This document shows positions 17,179 to 26,015 of a stretch of DNA of 64,000 nucleotides, piece by piece. The DNA comes from JAGQNT01 sp964426605 (GTDB lineage Bacteria > Patescibacteriota > Saccharimonadia > Saccharimonadales > UBA4665), in assembly GCA_964426605.1 (NCBI GenBank), contig CAYRQK010000002.1, forward strand, positions 124,001 to 188,000, in the 5' to 3' direction. A model generated the notes under the pieces. It did no database searches. It had not been told where the DNA came from and saw only the letters and a program-made list of their open reading frames with translations. Both the position numbers and the translations under genes were made by a program. Within the stretch, counting starts at the first letter, position 1; each line of letters starts with the position of its first letter.

Positions 17179-18531
17179 TTATGTCGAAACTACCCTAGTG
17201 ATCTGACCGAATGTTTGATCCCATGTATAGGGCGTGTAGGCCTTTCTAATGGCCTGCTCTTTCTTGGCGCGGACATCATTCACTAGGTATTTAGCTATTA
17301 GGTCCAGGCAACCCACGCTATCATAGGGCGAGAAGTAATCGAGTAATCCGCCAGCAATTTCGGTCATAGAAGATGCATTTGAGGCGATGCAGACTTTGCC
17401 GTATGCTAGTGACTCTGCTATGGGTAATCCCCAGCCTTCGTACACAGATGGATAGATAGTGAAGAGACTGTGTAGGTATAGCCAAGCAACCTGTTTGTCG
17501 GAGATGCCGTGTATGATACGGACTTTATGCTTGAGGTCGGGATCGTGCTTGAATTGGTATAAAATATCTCCCGTATACCAGCCCTTGCCTCCGACTATCA
17601 CGAGGTCAGGCATTTCTATGCCACGAGCCGCAGCTTCTTTGTAAGCGGCGTAGAGCAGGGCATGGTTCTTGCGGACCTCAATAGTTCCAACGCATAGAAT
17701 GAAACTCTCGGGCTTTACTCCGCTGACCGAGTCGTCCTCCCCCAAGCTGCCGATATCAATAACAGAATCCCCTAGCCTTAACACGGAAATGGGTGGAGCG
17801 ACGAGCAGCTCCTCTTTGCAGAATTTCAAGACGTCGCGTTTTGTTGACTCTGAAATCGCAAATACATGGTCAGCCAGACCTAGTGCCTCAAACATATAAC
17901 GAGTGTAGTCTTCTGGCAGAGGCTTCCCGAATGTATGAGGCAGAAACACAGGGATCATATCGTATATTAGATGGAAAACTTTAAAATGTTGATTCTGCTT
18001 TTGATCACGTAGAACGTCCACGAATGTGGGTGTGTCCCAGGGCTTGCCAAGCAATACGACTGCATCGTGAGCTGCGAACGTAACAGAATCGTCATTGTTC
18101 ACCCTAGCCTTAGAGAGTTGTTGCCGTTTCGTAATAACCGTACCGCTGAGCTTTCTAAAAGTATGATACATGTTCTTTAATTTGTCTTTTCGAGCTGGAG
18201 TTAGCTGTTGCTTAATGCGAAATGGCAAGTTGCGGTAGACCCGTAAGGACTGTGCTCGCGCGACACCTTTCACTGAGGGTCGGTGAAAACCCTGCTTTCG
18301 AACTGGCTCAACCGGGCCTTGCTGCGATTGGACAATTGTTGCCATAATTTGAGCAAAATCAATCTCATAGAATTTTCTTCCGCGCTCGTCATAACCAAAA
18401 AAGCGGGCGGACGGCGTTTGTTCGTAAAAGCGAACGGCCATCTCGTAAGTAACGCGTTGTGTGCCCGTAAAGTGCCCCTTCCAGATACTCAAGTCGGTAA
18501 CATCTACCCAGATTGCTGCTCCAGAACTCAT
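17179..18531 (-). CDS. GT4-family glycosyltransferase
   Basis: The 450-residue GT-B protein has LCVGTIEVRKNHALLYAAY and YEGWGLPIAESLAYGKVCI, the GT4 donor-site motifs. The start (AIWVDVTDLSIWKGHFTG) resembles rhamnosyl/mannosyltransferases that begin with a WVDVTDL strand. A basic linker spans about residues 100-160. Its ATG overlaps the TAA of the upstream glycosyltransferase by 4 nt, so the two minus-strand genes form an operon. Substrates are unknown. Confidence 0.83.
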   Translation of the reverse strand: MSSGAAIWVDVTDLSIWKGHFTGTQRVTYEMAVRFYEQTPSARFFGYDERGRKFYEIDFAQIMATIVQSQQGPVEPVRKQGFHRPSVKGVARAQSLRVYRNLPFRIKQQLTPARKDKLKNMYHTFRKLSGTVITKRQQLSKARVNNDDSVTFAAHDAVVLLGKPWDTPTFVDVLRDQKQNQHFKVFHLIYDMIPVFLPHTFGKPLPEDYTRYMFEALGLADHVFAISESTKRDVLKFCKEELLVAPPISVLRLGDSVIDIGSLGEDDSVSGVKPESFILCVGTIEVRKNHALLYAAYKEAAARGIEMPDLVIVGGKGWYTGDILYQFKHDPDLKHKVRIIHGISDKQVAWLYLHSLFTIYPSVYEGWGLPIAESLAYGKVCIASNASSMTEIAGGLLDYFSPYDSVGCLDLIAKYLVNDVRAKKEQAIRKAYTPYTWDQTFGQITRVVST

Positions 18532-19739
18532 AACTTATTTACTCCTTCGACAAGAGCTTTCAAGCTGTAGCTCCACTGAACCATTTTTGCCTTATTTTCC
18601 TGTACCTCGTTCCTGCGTACTAGTGGCTTGGCAAAAGATTCTACGATGGCCTTTTTGAACTCGTCGGGGCTATCAGCGATCCATGTATTAGGCAGTGATA
18701 GATATTCTTCATAGCCGCGAAAAGCGAAACTTGTAGCGACGATTTTCTTGCCGCTTAGGATCGCCTCGGCTGTTTTGAGATTTGAACCACCACCCTTTAC
18801 TATTGGCAAAAGTATTACGTCGGCAGTTTGGATAAGCCCTCCCAGCGACTCTTCACTTAAAAATCCGGGACTGAGGGCCCTCTGCCAGAATGTAATGTTC
18901 AGGATGCTACTGTCATCGAAGTGTTGTTTAAGGTGTCTGCCTACTCCTCCAGCTAAAACTAGTCGAGAATCGGCGCTGAAGAATCCCAGGCGTAAACCAA
19001 CCATCTGCCTGAGCCCCTGCATGTTCGGTAGGTGAGCGGATCCGACGAATAAGGCAATATGCTTGACGCCCTGCTTCTCGAAAGTTTGCTGCCATTTTCG
19101 GGCTGCAGCCTTCGAGGTGGGTATTGCCAAAATCCCATTTGAAGCAAGTATGTAGCTTCGGGCGCCGCGGGATAGGTAGTATTGGCCATCCTCTTCGCTT
19201 ACAGCAGCGATAAGGCTAGCGCTCTGCGCCAAATCTGTCTCCAGCGCTTCAATGGTTTTGATTGCTTCTCTAATTTTAGACTCTGGTGCACCAGCAATCG
19301 TCATTACGTCTTCCTTTATGACAGTCTCGATATTTTGAGAACCGTAAACGATTTTTGGGGTGAGACCAAGATCGGCAAGTATCGTCTTAAGGCCTATGTA
19401 AGGGAAGCACTGCTCAACGTGGATGATATCGGGCTTGTATGCGAGCAGTGTCTTTTCGATTTGCTTACGCAATTTTGTATCTTCAAGCATAGCGTTACCG
19501 ATCCGGATGTCACTTGTTAAGTGGTCATGCACCACTTCCGAAGCTGACTTCCCAGTCAAATATATATCGCCAGTGTCGTATGTAGGGTAATGTTCTCGCA
19601 CGAAAACCGCTACAAATTTAACGTAGCTAAACCTTTTCCGATACTCTTCAACGATGGCCGCAGTACGCTTTTGGCCACCATGCAGGGGCTTCTTTATAGG
19701 GTAGTTGGCGACTACGAGGATCCGTTTATTTGTATTCAT
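18528..19739 (-). CDS. Probable GT4-family glycosyltransferase
   Basis: The 403-residue protein starts RILVVANYPIKKPLHGGQKR, a GT-B N-terminal strand and glycine loop. The C-terminal half has VILLPIVKGGGSNLKTAEAI and GKKIVATSFAFRGYEE, the GT4-like donor-binding region of the PelF/WcaI type. It is more divergent than its neighbours. TATACT lies 13 nt before the ATG, giving a very short leader. The gene is divergent from the GT-C-like membrane protein at 19840. Confidence 0.72.
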   Translation of the reverse strand: MNTNKRILVVANYPIKKPLHGGQKRTAAIVEEYRKRFSYVKFVAVFVREHYPTYDTGDIYLTGKSASEVVHDHLTSDIRIGNAMLEDTKLRKQIEKTLLAYKPDIIHVEQCFPYIGLKTILADLGLTPKIVYGSQNIETVIKEDVMTIAGAPESKIREAIKTIEALETDLAQSASLIAAVSEEDGQYYLSRGARSYILASNGILAIPTSKAAARKWQQTFEKQGVKHIALFVGSAHLPNMQGLRQMVGLRLGFFSADSRLVLAGGVGRHLKQHFDDSSILNITFWQRALSPGFLSEESLGGLIQTADVILLPIVKGGGSNLKTAEAILSGKKIVATSFAFRGYEEYLSLPNTWIADSPDEFKKAIVESFAKPLVRRNEVQENKAKMVQWSYSLKALVEGVNKL

Positions 19740-19839
19740 AAGCTACTCACCCAGTATATACGATTTCGGCGTGTCACGTAACTCCTTGGCTCCACCGATG
19801 ATCTTCCGGCATCAGGTCATGATAAAATGAGTACAATCC

Positions 19840-21462
19840 ATGAGGAATCTCAAGAGCGTGCTCGCCAAAAATAACCGCTACATACATTTACTAGTTTTCG
19901 CGCTCTCGATCTTTATCGGCGGCTACATGGGGGTCAGCTTAGGGCAGGATGTCAATTACGATTTACAGAACTATCATTATGAAAATCCGTATGTTTTTAT
20001 CCATCACAGGGTTGGCTATGATATTGCCGCTGCTGGCATTCAAAGCTATGAAAATCCGTTAATAGATATTCCAGGCTACCTAGCCATCAACCACCTTAAA
20101 CCGAGGGCCGCTGCCGGAGTACTTGGCATGATTCAGGGCATTAACATTTGGCTCGTATTCGAGATAGCGCTTGTTTTGCTTGCCAGTTTAAGGGTTAGGC
20201 GCTGTGCTAGATATTTGGTTGCTGGATTTATCGGGATTTTATCTTTCTTTGGAGGTGCTAATATTTCTGAAGTGGGCAATACGATGGGTGATAATCTCAT
20301 TAGCTTGTTTGTGTTATTCGCCTTATTACTCTTCATCTATTCATTTGACAATAAGAGGATCAGATACAGCGAGAGGCTCTTGATGTGCCTAGCATATTTC
20401 ATTATGGGTGTAGCTGTTGGACTTAAACTTACTGCTTCGGTATTTGCCATCGGCCTCCTTTTGGCCGGTTTTGCAGTACGGGGTAATCTAAAGAAGAAAC
20501 TGGTCGAGCAATTATTCCATGGTGGTGCTTTTGCCATCGGCCTGATCATAGCGGGCGGCTATTGGTTTATCAAGATGTATGTCCTGTACAAAAACCCTGT
20601 CTTCCCGTTTTACAATGGAGTTTTTAAATCGCCGTACTACCCCGCAACTGACTTTGTTGATACACGATGGCTCCCTAAGGACCTTGCAGGTGCACTTTCG
20701 CGACCCTTTGACCTTATGAGTAGACAATCCATATCGTCTGAAATTGCATTCAAGGACCCAAGGCTCGGGATTCTTGCAGGCCTATTGCTCGCCTTCATTG
20801 TCTTCGCTATTTTTCGGAAACTCGTACAGTCGAAACAGCCACTCGCTAGGTGGTCTCGTGCAGTGACTGCCTTTTGGGTTTTTGTATTAGTTTCATATTT
20901 TCTTTGGTTAGGTAAGTTCGGGTATTACCGATATCTATTACCGATTGAATTACTTAGTCTAGCTGCGATTAGTACGCTTCTTTTCGGTGTGATCAAGAAG
21001 ACTACTGCGGCCGGAACGCTACTCATTCTCATTAGTATTTATATAACTACTCAAACCGTTGCGATAGACTGGGGGCGGGTAGACTGGCAGACGACATACT
21101 TTGGTGTTGCGAAAAATAACTTTACAAAACTTGATAATGCCACGGTCCTTGTTGCGGGCCACGCGCCCGTAGGCTTTCTAGTACCGTATTTCCCTGCATC
21201 GAGCGAAACGATCCGTGTGGGTAGTGACCTTAGCTCCCCGAGCCTTGGTACGGAGCCAATGCAGGCGCTTATGCGTCAGGCTGTTAATAAAAGGATTAGT
21301 CAAGGTTCACCTTTCTACGCGATTGTTGCAGACGAGGACAGATCGGCAAGTAATGCCTCCTTTGCTTCATATGGCTTTAACGTAGGGGCCTGCAATGGAC
21401 TACCGGTCTATATACGTGCAGGCATCCAGTCTAAAATAAGACTTTGCAATCTTTACAGATAA
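19840..21462 (+). CDS. Polytopic membrane protein, GT-C glycosyltransferase-like
   Basis: The 540-residue protein has about ten membrane segments and a soluble C-terminal tail of about 100 residues. The first extracellular loop (VNYDLQNYHYENPYVF) is acidic and aromatic, as in GT-C enzymes where an Asp near TM1 binds the polyprenyl-phosphate donor. No exact family is recognised. It probably transfers a sugar from a lipid carrier outside the membrane, in line with the polyprenyl-phosphate GT2 and GtrA genes downstream. It starts the plus-strand group 19840-23402. Confidence 0.6.
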   Translation: MRNLKSVLAKNNRYIHLLVFALSIFIGGYMGVSLGQDVNYDLQNYHYENPYVFIHHRVGYDIAAAGIQSYENPLIDIPGYLAINHLKPRAAAGVLGMIQGINIWLVFEIALVLLASLRVRRCARYLVAGFIGILSFFGGANISEVGNTMGDNLISLFVLFALLLFIYSFDNKRIRYSERLLMCLAYFIMGVAVGLKLTASVFAIGLLLAGFAVRGNLKKKLVEQLFHGGAFAIGLIIAGGYWFIKMYVLYKNPVFPFYNGVFKSPYYPATDFVDTRWLPKDLAGALSRPFDLMSRQSISSEIAFKDPRLGILAGLLLAFIVFAIFRKLVQSKQPLARWSRAVTAFWVFVLVSYFLWLGKFGYYRYLLPIELLSLAAISTLLFGVIKKTTAAGTLLILISIYITTQTVAIDWGRVDWQTTYFGVAKNNFTKLDNATVLVAGHAPVGFLVPYFPASSETIRVGSDLSSPSLGTEPMQALMRQAVNKRISQGSPFYAIVADEDRSASNASFASYGFNVGACNGLPVYIRAGIQSKIRLCNLYR

Positions 21463-21538
21463 CACTAGTCGGGAAAGTTCGTTTACGCAGGGTAGGAATG
21501 ATACAATTCGTGTAGCATATTTCTTTATGGAGGATCCC

Positions 21539-22234
21539 TTGGGTAAAAAAACATTTGTATATAGTGGCTGTGAGAACCTGGAAGCCATGACTGAAGCGGT
21601 GAACTATAATAAGTTTTTAATTCAGCTAATAATGGGCAGACTCACCGACAGTAGGGACGAGAAAATACTCGATTTCGGAGCTGGTTCGGGTACTTACGCC
21701 AAGATGCTTAAACAAGAAGGCGTTACTCCAGATTGTCTTGAACCTGATAGTAAGCTGCAGGCTGCTCTTGAAGATGAGGGATTCAACGTTCTTAAGAGTA
21801 CAAAAGAATTGAAGCCGAGTAGCTATGATTTAATCTATGCTTTGAATGTATTCGAACACATTGAGGATGATTTTGCCGAGGTTGAAGTCTTGAAGACTGC
21901 ACTTAAAAAAGGTGGCGTACTGCTTGTGTACGTACCTGCTTATCAGATTCTTTTTTCATCAATGGATAAGCAGGTAGGTCATTACCGGCGCTACCGTATA
22001 AAGAGACTCAAGAAGATGGCGGAAACGGCCGGACTTAACGTTAGGACCTTATATTACTATGATCCTATAGGTTTTGGTGCCGCACTTGTCTATCGCTTTA
22101 TTGGGGGTAGCGGTACGTTAACACCGGCCTCCGTGAGGCTTTATGATAGATACGCCTTTCCGGTCAGTAAAGTTCTTCACCCTATATCCAGGAAGATAGT
22201 TGGTAAGAATGCTATCTTAGTTGCAGAGAAATGA
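21539..22234 (+). CDS. Class I SAM-dependent methyltransferase
   Basis: The protein of about 231 residues has the SAM motif ILDFGAGSGTYAKML near residue 40, then CLEPDS and DLIYALNVFEHIEDD, a Methyltransf_11/25-type pattern. VGHYRRYRIKRLKKMAETAG is also common in glycan-cluster methyltransferases. I chose the TTG at 21539 because a strong GGAGG lies 5 nt before it; the ATG at 21527 overlaps that ribosome-binding site. The TGA stop overlaps the ATG of the GT2 gene. Confidence 0.8.
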   Translation: MGKKTFVYSGCENLEAMTEAVNYNKFLIQLIMGRLTDSRDEKILDFGAGSGTYAKMLKQEGVTPDCLEPDSKLQAALEDEGFNVLKSTKELKPSSYDLIYALNVFEHIEDDFAEVEVLKTALKKGGVLLVYVPAYQILFSSMDKQVGHYRRYRIKRLKKMAETAGLNVRTLYYYDPIGFGAALVYRFIGGSGTLTPASVRLYDRYAFPVSKVLHPISRKIVGKNAILVAEK

Positions 22235-22965
22235 AAGCCTCAAGCAAATCAGTGCAACCTCCCGTGCTGACCATATTGATACCCGTATACAACGAAGAGA
22301 AGACAATCAAAAGTATATTATCTAGAGTGAGCGATCTCCCCATAAATAATTATGAAGTTATTATTGTTAACGACGCATCACAAGACACCTCGGCCCAGAT
22401 TATAGCAGCATTTATAGCTACATTTGAGAGTTCAAATGTGACCATGACACTTCTCACGCACCCTAGAAATAAAGGTAAGGGTGCGGCGATACAGACAGCC
22501 TTGAAGAAAGCGAAAGGGCATTATTTTGTTATTCAAGACGCTGATCTTGAATATAATCCAAAAGATATATCAGCATTGCTGGATGCCGCCGTAAGCAGTA
22601 AGAGGCCAGTAGTCTACGGGTCAAGATTTATGGGCTCGATGCAGGGGATGCCGCGTCAAAATTATTACGCTAACAGGTTCTATAACTTCCTTCTTCGTAG
22701 ACTGTACAATACAAACATAACTGACATGCATACCTGCTATAAAATGGTAAGGACAGATCTTCTTAGGGAGTTTGGTATAACATCCAACGGCTTTGATTAT
22801 GCAACCGAAGTTGTTAGTAATATACTTAGACGTGGTCTAGAAATCCACGAGCTACCTATAAGTTTTAGCGGTAGAACTAAAAAGGATGGTAAGAAGATCG
22901 GTTATATGGACGGCTTTGAGTGTGCATATCAGATATTCAAGTACAGGTTTAGTAAAAATATATGA
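22231..22965 (+). CDS. GT2-family glycosyltransferase (polyprenyl-phosphate sugar synthase type)
   Basis: The 244-residue GT-A protein has TILIPVYNEEKTIKSIL, IIVNDASQDTSAQI, the DADLEY donor/metal motif and VVYGSRFMG, which match dolichol-phosphate mannose/glucose synthases (DPM1/GtrB-like). It lacks C-terminal membrane helices. Such enzymes make a polyprenyl-phosphate sugar. The next gene is GtrA, a flippase for exactly such a product, and it overlaps by 4 nt. The pair probably feeds the GT-C-like protein at 19840. Confidence 0.85.
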   Translation: MKASSKSVQPPVLTILIPVYNEEKTIKSILSRVSDLPINNYEVIIVNDASQDTSAQIIAAFIATFESSNVTMTLLTHPRNKGKGAAIQTALKKAKGHYFVIQDADLEYNPKDISALLDAAVSSKRPVVYGSRFMGSMQGMPRQNYYANRFYNFLLRRLYNTNITDMHTCYKMVRTDLLREFGITSNGFDYATEVVSNILRRGLEIHELPISFSGRTKKDGKKIGYMDGFECAYQIFKYRFSKNI

Positions 22966-23402
22966 AAGAATACGTCTACAATATCTTTATGGATAATAAG
23001 CTGACCATTAAGTTCGGCATTATTGGTGGAGTGGGTTTTGTGTCAAATTATCTAGTACTCAAAGGTGGTGTTGCTATCTGGGGGCTAGATAGGATTACTG
23101 CTGAGCTCTTAGCTGCGCTAGTAGCGTTACAGGTAACATTTATATTGCATGATAGGTGGACGTATAGGATAGACATGAATACTCACAAATATCATCTGAA
23201 TTTCATGAAGCGCTACAGAGTGTACTTGGTGAGTAATTCTTTCGCCTCTCTTTTAACGGTGGCCTTTTTCGGATTATTCTCAATATTTCTGAGCCATCTG
23301 CCTGCATTGGCACTTGCCGCAGTTGTTGGTCTTGTCTGGAACTACCTTTTTAACAAGAAAATTATCTGGGACCACAAGCCACATAAACAAGCTCAGATTT
23401 AA
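22962..23402 (+). CDS. GtrA-family membrane protein
   Basis: The 146-residue protein has four hydrophobic segments near residues 15-38, 44-62, 80-105 and 112-130. LTIKFGIIGGVGFVSNYLV and the C-terminal GLVWNYLFNKKIIW are typical of GtrA, thought to flip polyprenyl-phosphate sugars. It overlaps the GT2 gene by 4 nt. A second GtrA gene lies at 35777. Confidence 0.85.
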   Translation: MKEYVYNIFMDNKLTIKFGIIGGVGFVSNYLVLKGGVAIWGLDRITAELLAALVALQVTFILHDRWTYRIDMNTHKYHLNFMKRYRVYLVSNSFASLLTVAFFGLFSIFLSHLPALALAAVVGLVWNYLFNKKIIWDHKPHKQAQI

Positions 23403-23433
23403 GCCTATAAAATGGTGCCGACTATAGGGGATG

Positions 23434-25323
23434 TTAGTTTATAGTAATGCCAAGCCAGACATCCGTGCCCATATTCCAGCTGTAACCAGGCGCACCTTCG
23501 ACAATTGGCTCGAAGTGTTCCTGGTAAAAGCCCGGAGTAGCATTTGCTGGAGCAGACACGGTGAAGTCGTATTCACCTATTTGCCCTGGCTGTACCACGT
23601 GCCGATTTGCCGCAGGCGTAACGCCGTCACTTTCGTAAACGTTGGCGAGGTTCATTGCCGGGCGAGAGGTATTCGTCCAGCTGGAGCCAAATATGCTGGA
23701 GCGATTGATGGGCCATGAAGTGGCTAGGTGTACAGGCTGCTTACCTTGCCAGGTTGATGTGTCGTCATACCACGGCGATCCGCCTATGTTCTTGAACTTG
23801 AAAGACGATGTGGTCGAGCCTCCAGGGGCTAGAGTAGGGTAGGCACTCTGTGAGTAGTAACTGGCTTTGTAAGAGGGGATGTTGACGCCGATATCCAGAT
23901 AAACTCCTGCGCCCATATTCCAGCTGTAACCAGGCGCACCTTCTATAATTGGCTGGAAGTATTCGCGGTAAATGCCCCCCGGCATGTTCGGGTTGGCGTA
24001 GATACTAAACTGAAACTCCCCGATCTGCCCAGGCTGTACCGTGTGTTGGCTGGTTGCGCTCGCGTTGAGTGTACCGTCGGCATCATAAACTGCAGCGAGC
24101 GTGCCGGTGGGTCTTGCGTAATTAATCCAGTCGCTGGCCCGAAAAGCGCTAGCTCTGTTTATGGGGGATGTGGTGGCGATATGTATGGGGAGGTAGCCCG
24201 GGAAGGTGCTTAGGTCATCTTTCCAGAACGAGTTACCGGCATTCTTAAACCTGAAGTAAACGGTTCGGCTGGTTCCGGAATCTAGGATTGGATATGGACT
24301 CTGGGAGTCATATGCTGCCCCGAAGTACGGATTCAGGGTACTGCCGAACCACGTATTGAAGTACCACCAGAAGTTGCGGTTTCCGTATGCGTCACATCCG
24401 CCGCCTACTATACGCCCCGGACCACTAGGGGAACCTATTGGGTTAGTGGCATTGAGGACGCTTGGTTCTGGCTGGTATGGCGTGTAGTCATAAAGGGCAG
24501 CGGTTGCTTGGTTCTGGATCGTGATAGCTGGGCCGCCACACGAAGGGCTGTATGGCACGCTCTGTGACCCGACTACGTAGTTGTAACTGTTTGGATTCGT
24601 AAGGTATTTTCGAAATTGCTTAGCCGCGGCGTTTACTTGCTGGTAGAAGCCTGAGAAGCCACTACAGGGGGCGCTATCGGTGCAATTGTATCCCATTGCG
24701 TGAATATATTCGTTCGTCCAGGGCCAGTCATCAGTAACCACGCCCTGTTCCTTCTGGAGAGTTGTCAGGATTACTTGGGGGTTAATGTTATAAGCTTGGG
24801 CTACGTTATAGATTATCTGAGCCGCACTCTGGCCTCCGCTTACAGCAGTATTTGGGTTTTGTAGATTGTTTTGGCCAGTGGTTGGGTTCTCTACATAATT
24901 TTTCAGACAAACGTACGGGCCGATGCTTTCGTTGGCAATATAGTTGGCGGATGGAGGGTGGGCATTATTCCAGGCGGCGTATCGTTGGCCATAGATTAGC
25001 CGAGTGGTTGTTACGAAGCTCCCCGAGGAACTCCTATTTATTTCACCAGTTGAACTATTGTAGTAGTAGGATTTGGACGTTGAGCCATTTGTATCACACG
25101 TCGGGAGTTTCGCGTTTAGGAAGTTTTGGATATCTGTTGCTGACATAGCTGCGCTATTAGTGAATATGAAGTCGTCAATAATATGTCCGGCGTTGAAATC
25201 ACTCCCCGTCAGTGCTGATGCCGTACCTGTGGGGACGAGTCCTATGCTAGCCACAGACCCTATGATTAATCCGACGAGTAATATGGATTTTACCGAGCGT
25301 AATGTTTGGAAAATTCTATTCAT
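23434..25323 (-). CDS. Secreted protein with lysozyme-like N-domain and two Ig-like repeats
   Basis: The 629-residue protein has a signal peptide (about 1-37, ending TASA). Residues about 45-340 include YNINPQVILTTLQKEQGV, which resembles lytic-transglycosylase helices with a possible catalytic Glu in LQKEQ. Two tandem domains of about 145 residues follow (about 345-485 and 490-629). Each begins with KN.G.S.W and ends with EGAPGYSWNMG, resembling NBR1/Ig-like folds. It could cut or bind peptidoglycan of the cell itself or of a host. The start directly follows the stop of the 188-residue protein upstream. Confidence 0.65.
   Translation of the reverse strand: MNRIFQTLRSVKSILLVGLIIGSVASIGLVPTGTASALTGSDFNAGHIIDDFIFTNSAAMSATDIQNFLNAKLPTCDTNGSTSKSYYYNSSTGEINRSSSGSFVTTTRLIYGQRYAAWNNAHPPSANYIANESIGPYVCLKNYVENPTTGQNNLQNPNTAVSGGQSAAQIIYNVAQAYNINPQVILTTLQKEQGVVTDDWPWTNEYIHAMGYNCTDSAPCSGFSGFYQQVNAAAKQFRKYLTNPNSYNYVVGSQSVPYSPSCGGPAITIQNQATAALYDYTPYQPEPSVLNATNPIGSPSGPGRIVGGGCDAYGNRNFWWYFNTWFGSTLNPYFGAAYDSQSPYPILDSGTSRTVYFRFKNAGNSFWKDDLSTFPGYLPIHIATTSPINRASAFRASDWINYARPTGTLAAVYDADGTLNASATSQHTVQPGQIGEFQFSIYANPNMPGGIYREYFQPIIEGAPGYSWNMGAGVYLDIGVNIPSYKASYYSQSAYPTLAPGGSTTSSFKFKNIGGSPWYDDTSTWQGKQPVHLATSWPINRSSIFGSSWTNTSRPAMNLANVYESDGVTPAANRHVVQPGQIGEYDFTVSAPANATPGFYQEHFEPIVEGAPGYSWNMGTDVWLGITIN
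23467..23943. repeat. 33-bp identical direct repeats 444 bp apart inside the Ig-like domains
   Basis: Positions 23467-23499 and 23911-23943 are identical over 33 bp and share further bases beyond. The 444-bp spacing is exactly 148 codons, one Ig-like domain. The DNA identity exceeds the protein similarity elsewhere in the two domains, which points to recent gene conversion or strong constraint on this segment. Confidence 0.85.
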
Positions 25324-25890
25324 CTAAATTGTCACGTTAGCGCTGTCGGACGCCTTAGTGCCGTTATTGGAAACGGTGAGAGTTAGCTTCCAGGTACCAC
25401 TTGAGAACCTACTTGTAGGAATGTTAAATACGCCACAGTCGTAGGCATTAACATCTTGGGCTACCGAGCTCGTACCGAGCTGTAGCATAGCCTTTCCTGA
25501 TTGAGTTGCCGTGAGGGTGCAGGTACCTGTACTCGTACCATTGACCAGGCTTCCGACATGTACGTTTCCATTGTTCGGGCCAGAAACACTCATTTGAACA
25601 GTGAAGTTTGTCGGGGTCGTATCGGGAGTCGTCGTCGAACTGTTATTAAGCGTAGTGGAGGGGGTTGAGCTACTCTTCCGACCCTCGTTAGCGTTGTTGT
25701 CGGCCTTTGGCGCAGCTGAATAATCGACGCTGTTAGTTGGCCGAACACTTGCTTGCTTGCTATCTGTGGCTGGAGCGCTATGGCGGCGTACTGCATATAC
25801 TGCACCTGCCGCCACGATAACCAGCAATAAACAAGCACCGAATAGTGCATTTCTACGAGACTGTGATGATTTTTTGGATCGATTCTTCAT
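25324..25890 (-). CDS. Membrane-anchored or secreted protein with Ser/Thr-rich linker and Ig-like domain
   Basis: The 188-residue protein has a basic N-terminus, a hydrophobic anchor at about residues 14-34, a Ser/Thr/Pro/Asn-rich linker at about 40-95, and a C-terminal beta-rich domain. That domain contains two cysteines (GTCTLTAT and YDCGVF) that could form a disulfide. No function is recognised. It is co-transcribed with the secreted 629-residue protein, with adjacent stop and start codons. TAAAAT (25897-25902, minus) lies 6 nt before the ATG, a leaderless pattern. Confidence 0.7.
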   Translation of the reverse strand: MKNRSKKSSQSRRNALFGACLLLVIVAAGAVYAVRRHSAPATDSKQASVRPTNSVDYSAAPKADNNANEGRKSSSTPSTTLNNSSTTTPDTTPTNFTVQMSVSGPNNGNVHVGSLVNGTSTGTCTLTATQSGKAMLQLGTSSVAQDVNAYDCGVFNIPTSRFSSGTWKLTLTVSNNGTKASDSANVTI

Positions 25891-26015
25891 ATGTTTATTT
25901 TAGACCCTTATCCTACAAATGTACCATTATTATTGGTGTATAGACAAGTTACCACCGTTGTAAGTTTTTCTAGTGTTGACGGTTTTTGTGAGCCAGTTTG
26001 GTATTATAGGTACTA

